Part shown: positions 58,537 through 64,000 of the stretch, piece after piece | Layout of the letters: every line of letters starts with the position of its first letter | How positions within the stretch are numbered: the stretch's first letter is position 1 | From: SMBSF63 sp034003545 | Lineage (GTDB): Bacteria > Chloroflexota > Anaerolineae > Anaerolineales > Anaerolineaceae | DNA: 64,000 nt | Direction: 5' to 3' | NCBI GenBank assembly: GCA_964447155.1 | Contig: CAYURM010000003.1 | Coordinates: 62,001 to 126,000 of the forward strand | Notes under the pieces: generated by a model | Seen by the model: only the letters and a program-made list of their open reading frames with translations | The model's database searches: none | Told to the model about the DNA's origin: nothing | Program-made: the position numbers and the translations under genes

Positions 58537-58971
58537 ATGAAAAAATATTACAAAATTCTTATTCTTGTGGGAATTGCTGTCTTAACTGCTCTTTGTATAT
58601 TGCTTTCAGTAAAGTTGTATGATGAGTTGTATGATCTGTTCGGTCCTCCAAGTGATGAAGTAGCTGTGGGAATTGCGGCGCGAATTGGAACTGAGCCAAA
58701 TTGGGAAGAGATTCGATCCTATATGCTTGAATCAATTGAACCCGGGATGACAAAAGAGCAAGACCATGCTGTTTTTGACGAAATTGGCTATTGGGAAATA
58801 TATTTTGCAGATACAGAAGAAACAAAAGGTTGGCATCCTGACTATGATACGTATAGTTATCGGGAGCACATTGAATTTTCAGAAAGAAGCAGGCGTATTG
58901 CTTTAAAAGGATGGTTGTTTCAGTATGATGAAAATGACATTCTATTACAGTGGGCGTTCGCTGGTTTGTAG
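58537..58971 (+). CDS. Hypothetical membrane-anchored protein
   Basis: 144 residues that I do not recognise. One N-terminal transmembrane helix (ILILVGIAVLTALCILLSV) after MKKYYK is followed by an acidic domain rich in Glu, Asp, Tyr and Trp, with SIEPGMTKEQDHAVFDEIGYWEIYF near the middle. The PGMTKEQ...V...G pattern resembles small-protein-A/BamE-like or SmpA-type folds, a weak impression only. The DNA is more A/T-rich and uses more A/T-ending codons than its neighbours, which suggests recent acquisition. GAGGGG precedes the ATG, and a hairpin terminator follows. Confidence 0.65.
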   Translation: MKKYYKILILVGIAVLTALCILLSVKLYDELYDLFGPPSDEVAVGIAARIGTEPNWEEIRSYMLESIEPGMTKEQDHAVFDEIGYWEIYFADTEETKGWHPDYDTYSYREHIEFSERSRRIALKGWLFQYDENDILLQWAFAGL

Positions 58972-59004
58972 ATAGCCATCAGAATGAAGAAGTATGGAAA
59001 ACAA

Positions 59005-59030
59005 ACAGGGCAGCCGATTGGCTGTCCTGT
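59005..59030. terminator. Hairpin between the hypothetical gene and the sufT-like gene
   Basis: Eleven-base arms 59005-59015 and 59020-59030, with one wobble pair, surround a GATT loop. It lies between convergent genes. Confidence 0.65.
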
Positions 59031-59050
59031 GCTGGTTTAATACAAAAAAT

Positions 59051-59392
59051 CTAGAATAATCCCCAGTCGGCGGCGATGCCATCCTCCAGCATGTTTTTGT
59101 CCCAGGGTTCCATGCCTAATTCGACGATAACGGGGCGCTTGATGGCAGCTTCTGCGGTTTCGGTGACTTCATTAATCATCGCCGGGCCATACGGGCAAAA
59201 CGGGGTGGTGAGGATCATTCTTACGTTGATCTCCTCGCCGTCCTCATTTGCGTCCCGGATTAATCCAAGGGCAATCACGTCCAGGCCCAATTCAGGGTCG
59301 ATGACCTGGCGAAGAGATTTTCTCAGTAAATTTGCAAGTTCAGGATTGGTATTTTCCAACTGCCATTGTGTATTATTATTTTCTTTTTCCAT
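59051..59392 (-). CDS. MIP18/DUF59-family Fe-S assembly protein (SufT-like)
   Basis: 113 residues of the DUF59 family. LRQVIDPELGLDVIALGLI carries the DPE signature, and MILTTPFCPYGPAMINEVTE holds the reactive cysteine region (usually TxPxCP). Such proteins help mature Fe-S proteins. It lies 21 bases downstream of sufR on the same strand, so it is probably co-transcribed with that regulator and repressed by it. PaaD-type roles are unlikely here given the suf context. Confidence 0.85.
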   Translation of the reverse strand: MEKENNNTQWQLENTNPELANLLRKSLRQVIDPELGLDVIALGLIRDANEDGEEINVRMILTTPFCPYGPAMINEVTETAEAAIKRPVIVELGMEPWDKNMLEDGIAADWGLF

Positions 59393-59413
59393 TAATACTG
59401 TACCTCTAAATGA

Positions 59414-60037
59414 TTATAAAGTTGCGTCTGCCACGAAAATTTTGTAGGTTCTGTAAGACCTCTCATCTTTTACACGGATGATCCTGTCTTCCGGGACGCC
59501 GAGAACAGAAGAGATAAGAATGGTGTCGATCTTGCAGATTTCCGGATGAAATTGGCTGATCTGCTGGAAGGGGCAGGTCATTTCGCGGATGAAGATGGCA
59601 TCGTCTTTCTTTTCCCAGTCGACAAGGAAGCCTTGTTCAACCAACAATTCTGTCATAATGGGCATGCGCTCCATTAACGGTAATCCAGCTGCTTTTGCCA
59701 CGTGTTCCTGTGAAAGCTTGATGGCAATTTTTTCAAACAAATCCTGCATTTGTTTATCCGTCAGAATATGTTTCAATTCATCAATCAGCAGATTGGTCAG
59801 ACGTAGATAGCAGGTGGGGAAGGTTTCCATGCCTTTTTCGGTAAGGTAATACACCAGACGAGGACGGCCAACACCGTGGCGCTCTTCATCTGCTTCAATG
59901 ATTCCTTCCGATTGCAGATTGGTGAGATGATGGCGCACGGAGATGGCATTAATCCCAATTGCATCCGCGAGGTTGTTAATGCTGGAGCGGGGGAATTTCA
60001 GGAGGTGTTCGACAATTCTGTCTTTTGTGCTTTTCAT
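59414..60037 (-). CDS. sufR: SufR-type Fe-S-sensing transcriptional regulator
   Basis: 207 residues. The N-terminal winged helix (RSSINNLADAIGINAISVRHHLTNLQSEGII, then GRPRLVYYLTEKG) is typical of the DeoR/ArsR-like SufR group. The C-terminal domain has MTCPFQQISQFHPEICKID, the cysteine pair of the Fe-S ligand region. SufR represses suf operons when its cluster is intact. Met codons at 60061 (TTG), 60055 and 60037 are possible starts; 60037 is chosen because GGTG lies before it. It is divergent from sufCBD, with a palindrome between. Confidence 0.88.
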   Translation of the reverse strand: MKSTKDRIVEHLLKFPRSSINNLADAIGINAISVRHHLTNLQSEGIIEADEERHGVGRPRLVYYLTEKGMETFPTCYLRLTNLLIDELKHILTDKQMQDLFEKIAIKLSQEHVAKAAGLPLMERMPIMTELLVEQGFLVDWEKKDDAIFIREMTCPFQQISQFHPEICKIDTILISSVLGVPEDRIIRVKDERSYRTYKIFVADATL

Positions 60038-60090
60038 TTTTTCACCGTTTTTCATTTGCAATAAAATAATACTAATTTTATAGTAATTCT

Positions 60091-60120
60091 AGTATATCAT
60101 AAGGAGAATAACCCTGTCAA
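60091..60120 (-). promoter_or_regulatory. Promoter of sufR-sufT
   Basis: On the minus strand TTGACA (60115-60120) and TATACT (60091-60096) are 18 bases apart. The -35 forms one arm of the palindrome at 60116-60149. Confidence 0.7.
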
Positions 60121-60149
60121 TATATTATATTTTTATATAAAATATTGAC
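60116..60149. promoter_or_regulatory. 34-bp palindrome, candidate SufR operator
   Basis: GTCAATAT at 60116-60123 and ATATTGAC at 60142-60149 are exact inverted copies. The A/T-rich middle continues the symmetry at all but two of the remaining nine positions. Each outer arm contains the TTGAC core of one -35 box, so a dimer bound here would block both divergent promoters. Confidence 0.6.
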
Positions 60150-60172
60150 TTAGCGCAGTGATATGGTATAAT
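60145..60172 (+). promoter_or_regulatory. Promoter of sufC-sufB-sufD
   Basis: TTGACT (60145-60150) and a perfect TATAAT (60167-60172) are separated by 16 bases. The predicted leader to sufC is about 100 bases. Confidence 0.75.
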
Positions 60173-60279
60173 TCGGATAAATTATAGCTTATTTGTACAG
60201 TATCGGGCGGGTGCCTTGTGCTGTTTCCAAACCCTATTTTGTACACCATTTTGGGTGTGCCGTTTCAGGAGAAAAGTTG

Positions 60280-61047
60280 ATGACGGAATTGATTATTCGC
60301 GATCTGCATGTCAATATTGAAGGAAAAGAGATTTTGAAGGGATTGAATCTGACCGTTGCTCAGGGCGAGATGCATGCCATTATGGGGCCGAACGGCACGG
60401 GGAAATCTACCCTGGCGAATGTGGTCATGGGAAATCCCGCTTATGAGGTAACGAAGGGTGAAATCATCTTTCAGGGTGAGGACATGCTTGCATTGGGGCC
60501 GGACGAACGCTCGCGGATGGGGTTATTTCTGGCATTTCAGTACCCGGTTTCCATTCCTGGGGTGACGGTTGCTAATTTCTTGCGGGTGGCATTAAATGCC
60601 CGACGCAAGCAGGCCGATCCGGAGGACAAGGGAATTCCGATTCCTGAATTCCGCAAGCTGCTGGTAGAAAAAATGGATTTGCTGCAAATTGATCATCAAT
60701 TTGCCGGGCGTTATTTGAACGAAGGTTTCTCAGGCGGCGAGAAAAAGCGCGCGGAAGTACTGCAAATGGCGGTATTGAATCCGAAGATTGTTATTCTGGA
60801 TGAAACTGATTCCGGGCTGGATATTGATGCTTTGAAGATTGTCTCGGCCGGGGTGAACACCCTGCGCGGGCCAGAGCTGGGCGGGCTGATTATCACCCAT
60901 TATCAGCGCATTCTCAATTATATTCAGCCTGATTTTGTGCATGTGATGGTGGATGGACAGGTAGTGGAGTCGGGCGGGCCGGAATTGGCTTTGTACCTTG
61001 AAGAAAATGGATATGAGAAATACGAGGGTGCAGCTGCATTCTCATAA
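60280..61047 (+). CDS. sufC: Fe-S assembly ATPase SufC
   Basis: The ABC-type ATPase that drives the SufBCD scaffold in Fe-S cluster assembly. 255 residues. Walker A is IMGPNGTGKSTLANVVMG, the Q-loop lies in FLAFQYPVSIPGV, the signature is NEGFSGGEKKRAEVLQM, Walker B is IVILDETDSGLDIDALKI and the switch His is in LIITHYQRIL. ATG 60280 has GGAG 9 bases upstream. A 29-codon upward extension in frame is not SufC-like. It is first in the operon. Confidence 0.96.
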   Translation: MTELIIRDLHVNIEGKEILKGLNLTVAQGEMHAIMGPNGTGKSTLANVVMGNPAYEVTKGEIIFQGEDMLALGPDERSRMGLFLAFQYPVSIPGVTVANFLRVALNARRKQADPEDKGIPIPEFRKLLVEKMDLLQIDHQFAGRYLNEGFSGGEKKRAEVLQMAVLNPKIVILDETDSGLDIDALKIVSAGVNTLRGPELGGLIITHYQRILNYIQPDFVHVMVDGQVVESGGPELALYLEENGYEKYEGAAAFS

Positions 61048-61082
61048 GATGGGCAGTTAGTTGATGTAAGTGGAGTAACGAA

Positions 61083-62501
61083 ATGCAAAAAACAAACGAA
61101 TCACAATTGGTGGCCTTGATCGGTGAGAGCGATGACCAGTACGGGTTTAGCGATCCTGAGAGTTATGTTCTTAAAAGCAAGGAAGGGCTGGACCGTTCGG
61201 TAGTGGAGCAAATCTCACATTCAAAAGGCGAGCCGCAGTGGATGCTGGATTTTCGGCTGCGTGCTTTGGATCATTTTGAAAAACGCCCGATGCCCAACTG
61301 GGGACCGGATATTACCGGTCTTGATCTGGACAAGATCTTTTATTATGTGAAGCCCACCGAACTTTCGAGTGGATCGTGGGATGATGTGCCGGATAATATC
61401 AAGAAGACATTTGACCGGCTGGGCATTCCGGAGGCAGAACAGAAATTCCTGGCGGGTGTCGGGGCACAGTATGAGTCCGAGATGGTCTATCACCAGGTGC
61501 AGGAGCATCTGGAAAAGCAGGGCGTGATCTTCCTGAGTATTGAAGACGGCTTGCGTCAGCACCCTGACCTTTTCCGGGAATATTTCTCGACCGTTATACC
61601 GATTGAAGATAACAAATTCGCGGCATTGAACAGCGCAGTCTGGTCGGGCGGCTCGTTTGTGTATGTGCCGCCGGGGGTGAAGGTGGATATGCCTTTGCAG
61701 GCCTATTTCCGGCTGAACACAGCACGGATCGGGCAGTTTGAGCGCAGTTTGATCATCGCTGACGAGGGTGCGCAACTGCATTATGTGGAAGGCTGTACGG
61801 CGCCGCAGTATACGACGGCGTCCCTGCACAGCGGCGTGATCGAGATCATCGTTAAGAAGGGCGCGCGGATGCGCTATACGACCATTCAGAACTGGTCGAA
61901 AAATGTATACAATCTGGTTACGCAGCGTGCTGTGGTGAATGAAAATGCGACGATGGAGTGGGTGGATGCCAATATGGGTTCTCATGTGACGATGAAATAC
62001 CCGTCCTGCTATCTGGTGGGCGAAGGTGCTCATGGTGAAAACCTGTCGATGGCTTTTGCGGCAGAAGGACAGGTTCAGGATGTGGGCGCGAAGATGCTGC
62101 ATTTTGCGCCCAATACGAGCAGCAAAATCACATCCAAGTCGATCAGCAAGAGCGGCGGGCGATCCTCTTACCGCGGCCTGGTGAAGGTCAATGAGGGTGC
62201 GGTGAATGTGCGTTCAAATGTGGTGTGTGATGCATTGCTGCTGGATGCCGCCTCCCAATCAGATACCTATCCGTATATTGAGGTGGATGAAAAGGATGTC
62301 TCCCTGGGGCATGAAGCCTCCGTTTCGCGGGTGGGGGAAGAGCAGTTGTTTTACCTGATGAGCCGCGGATTGAGTGAAGAAGAAGCCAATACGATGGTCG
62401 TCTCCGGATTTATTGAGCCGCTGGTGAAAGAACTGCCGATGGAATATGCGGTTGAAATGAACCGCCTGATCCAGCTTCAGATGGAAGGCTCAATTGGATA
62501 A
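61083..62501 (+). CDS. sufB: Fe-S cluster scaffold SufB
   Basis: The core scaffold subunit of SufBCD. 472 residues of beta-helix fold: DVYYGFSDPESYVLKS-type N-terminus (QYGFSDPESYVLKSKEGL), GAQYESEMVYHQVQE, FAALNSAVWSGGSFVYVPPGV, LIIADEGAQLHYVEGCTAP with the conserved cysteine, and LLDAASQSDTYPYIEV before the C-terminal FIEPLVKELPMEYAVEMNRLI. It starts 35 bases after sufC. Confidence 0.96.
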   Translation: MQKTNESQLVALIGESDDQYGFSDPESYVLKSKEGLDRSVVEQISHSKGEPQWMLDFRLRALDHFEKRPMPNWGPDITGLDLDKIFYYVKPTELSSGSWDDVPDNIKKTFDRLGIPEAEQKFLAGVGAQYESEMVYHQVQEHLEKQGVIFLSIEDGLRQHPDLFREYFSTVIPIEDNKFAALNSAVWSGGSFVYVPPGVKVDMPLQAYFRLNTARIGQFERSLIIADEGAQLHYVEGCTAPQYTTASLHSGVIEIIVKKGARMRYTTIQNWSKNVYNLVTQRAVVNENATMEWVDANMGSHVTMKYPSCYLVGEGAHGENLSMAFAAEGQVQDVGAKMLHFAPNTSSKITSKSISKSGGRSSYRGLVKVNEGAVNVRSNVVCDALLLDAASQSDTYPYIEVDEKDVSLGHEASVSRVGEEQLFYLMSRGLSEEEANTMVVSGFIEPLVKELPMEYAVEMNRLIQLQMEGSIG

Positions 62502-62535
62502 CCTGACATCGTTGGGGTAACAAGGAAACAATGAC

Positions 62536-63894
62536 ATGATAATTTCTACACCCGTGGTAACACGTGTTCGTAAACAAAAAACGGACAAGAAAAAAGAGTT
62601 TGGATTCATTCCAGCCTATCAACCTGATGATACGAGTGACAGTTGGGCCGGGAAGTTTCGTGAGCAGGCGCGTGAGCGGTATGCGGAGCAAAAATTTCCC
62701 ACTATCCGTGATGAAGCCTGGCGGCGTACAAGTATTTCCCGACTGGATTTTGATTCCTTTCGTCTGGTTGAATCAGGCGCCAAACAGGGCGACGTTGATG
62801 TGCCGGAAAACCTGCTGGAACCGATCGCTGACGGGGCGCATGGCGGTGAGATCGTCTTGCTGCCTGGCGAGGCGCGCGTTCAATTATCAGCGGCCTTACA
62901 GGAAAAGGGGATTATTTTCACTGATTTGAAGACAGCCGAAAAGGAACACCCGGCACTGCTTAAAAAGATGATGGGAAAAGTGGTTTCTCCGGAAGATGGG
63001 AAGTTTGCTGCCTTGGCAGAAGGCTATGCCCAGACCGGGATTGTGTTATATGTGCCGAAGGGCGTCCAGATTGAGGAGCCGCTGCATAGTTTGTTCTGGG
63101 GGCCGGGCAGCAAGCTGGCCTATGTTTCTCATCTGATCATCTATCTTGAAGAAGGCGCGTCGGTGACGTATGTGCATGAAGCGGCTTCACCAGAGGAAAC
63201 CAATGGACAAACGCTGCACGCCGGTGCGGTGGAGATAACTGTTGGCAAGGCGGCTTCGCTGCGGTTTGTGGAATTGCAGTCGTGGGGCCGGCATGTGTGG
63301 AATTTCAGCCATGAGCGTGTGAAAGTGGAGCGCGATGGGCGGATAGACTGGATATTCGGCTCTTTGGGCAGCCACCTGACCAAAAATTTCCTGGATCTTG
63401 ATCTGGCTGGACAAGGCAGTGAAGGCCGGATGAGCGGGTTCTATTTCACCGATGATTCCCAACACCTGGATCATGACACCCAGCAAAATCACCTGGCGCC
63501 AAACACGACCAGCGATCTGTTGTTCAAGGGCGCATTGATGGGAAAATCACGTTCGGTGTGGCAGGGGATGATTTATGTTGCCCCCGGTGCTGACAAGACG
63601 GACGGTTACCAATCCAACCGGAATCTGATTCTGAATTCGGACAGCCGGGCGGATTCAATCCCCGGACTGGAAATTAAGGCAGATGATGTGCGCTGCACGC
63701 ATGGCGCTACGGTGGGGAAAATTGACCCGGAGCAGGTGTTTTATCTGCTCAGCCGCGGCATTCCGCAGGAAGAGGCAGAGAAGTTGATTGTGGAGGGATT
63801 TTTTGACCCAATCATGCAGCGTATCCCGTTTGAGGGGGTGCGCAGCCGTTTTCAGGATGCGATCCATACCAAGATGATGGGATTGACTTTGTAA
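62536..63894 (+). CDS. sufD: Fe-S cluster assembly protein SufD
   Basis: A SufB paralogue that forms the SufBCD complex and assists iron acquisition. 452 residues: WRRTSISRLDFDSF near the N-terminus, FAALAEGYAQTGIVLYVPKGVQIEEPLH, QNHLAPNTTSDLLFKGALMG, RADSIPGLEIKADDVRCTHGATVGKID (with the conserved Cys-Thr-His) and LLSRGIPQEEAEKLIVEGFFDPI. It begins 34 bases after sufB. ATG 62536 opens a basic N-terminal extension (RVRKQKTDKKKEFG). Confidence 0.95.
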   Translation: MIISTPVVTRVRKQKTDKKKEFGFIPAYQPDDTSDSWAGKFREQARERYAEQKFPTIRDEAWRRTSISRLDFDSFRLVESGAKQGDVDVPENLLEPIADGAHGGEIVLLPGEARVQLSAALQEKGIIFTDLKTAEKEHPALLKKMMGKVVSPEDGKFAALAEGYAQTGIVLYVPKGVQIEEPLHSLFWGPGSKLAYVSHLIIYLEEGASVTYVHEAASPEETNGQTLHAGAVEITVGKAASLRFVELQSWGRHVWNFSHERVKVERDGRIDWIFGSLGSHLTKNFLDLDLAGQGSEGRMSGFYFTDDSQHLDHDTQQNHLAPNTTSDLLFKGALMGKSRSVWQGMIYVAPGADKTDGYQSNRNLILNSDSRADSIPGLEIKADDVRCTHGATVGKIDPEQVFYLLSRGIPQEEAEKLIVEGFFDPIMQRIPFEGVRSRFQDAIHTKMMGLTL

Positions 63895-63963
63895 GTTGTA
63901 GAGGCAGGGGTTGTCGTGATAGAATTATAGGGGGAAAAATTTCTTTAAATTGGAGAAGATACT

Positions 63964-64000
63964 ATGGCGTCAATTCCGTTTATGAAGGTGCCGGAAGAAG
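63964..64000 (+). CDS. Start of next suf-operon gene, cut by window end
   Basis: Twelve codons, MASIPFMKVPEE, run off the window. GGAG lies 9 bases before the ATG and the gap after sufD is 69 bases, so it probably continues the operon. In related operons this slot holds SufS, SufU or a Rieske-type ferredoxin. The residues visible do not decide. Confidence 0.6.
   Translation, partial: MASIPFMKVPEE

Noticed and set aside
60193..60279. In-frame upstream extension of sufC
   Set aside because: The extra 29 residues are unlike SufC, and a GGAG lies properly before ATG 60280.
61221..62102. Open minus-strand frame of 293 codons opposite sufB
   Set aside because: Antisense shadow of a highly conserved gene.
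1..64000. tRNA, rRNA or CRISPR loci
   Set aside because: No tRNA-like GTTCRA cloverleaf context, rRNA stretch or regularly spaced repeat array was seen on either strand by reading. A dedicated scan was not possible.

Overview
The window reads as a chromosomal segment of a Chloroflexota bacterium, probably Anaerolineae-like. This is inferred from gene content, not from a marker-gene search. Supporting points are Thr/Pro-rich linkers in exported proteins, a Tad pilus locus with no secretin or other outer-membrane part, a SufR-CBD type Fe-S operon, glgA-glgC-malQ overlaps, and superoxide reductase with rubredoxin beside an Fe/Mn superoxide dismutase. The last point suggests an anaerobe or microaerophile that meets oxygen. 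No rRNA, tRNA, CRISPR array, prophage or IS transposase was seen. Genes are densely packed and many overlap by 4 to 17 bases.

Layout. 1-9 kb: the end of an mreB-like gene, scpA, thrC, rnc and smc, then a secreted parvulin-type isomerase. 9-10 kb: rpsF-ssb-rpsR with its own promoter and a structured leader. 10-17.7 kb: a tightly overlapping unit of a degenerate UvrD-like ATPase, a complete UvrD/AddA-like helicase, an AddB/Cas4-type Fe-S nuclease and recJ. This looks like a split AddAB-type end-processing machine coupled to RecJ. 17.7-21.3 kb: a structured, mobile-element-like repeat, msrPQ, a DnaQ-like exonuclease and a lipoprotein. 21.5-27 kb: a baseplate-J-like membrane protein, ruvX and mltG, then rubredoxin, its reductase and superoxide reductase, converging on sodA. 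27-36.5 kb: an EamA transporter, the glgA-glgC-malQ glycogen operon, an amidohydrolase fused to a CYTH domain, cinA and a cyclic-nucleotide-binding protein. 36.5-41 kb: yraN-miaA, ftsH, a Cys-rich protein and efp.

41-49 kb: a minus-strand Tad/Flp pilus locus. It has two pilin genes encoding the same 48-residue protein, then cpaB, tadZ, tadA, tadB and tadC, followed by comF and a long hibernation factor. 49-53 kb: a hypothetical gene with an SPFH-HTH fusion gene, then sucCD and acpP. 53.7-58.4 kb: type 2 IPP isomerase, a polyprenyl diphosphate synthase, an alpha-oxoamine synthase with serine-palmitoyltransferase-like motifs and a HAD-like protein. 59-64 kb: sufR with a sufT-like gene, divergent from sufC-sufB-sufD. 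A 34-bp palindrome overlaps both -35 boxes there, and the operon runs off the window.

Promoters resemble sigma-70/SigA sites (TTGACA/TATAAT, often extended -10). At three genes a perfect TATAAT lies only 7-9 bases from the start codon with no usable Shine-Dalgarno, which suggests leaderless transcripts. Most convergent gene pairs are separated by strong hairpin terminators.
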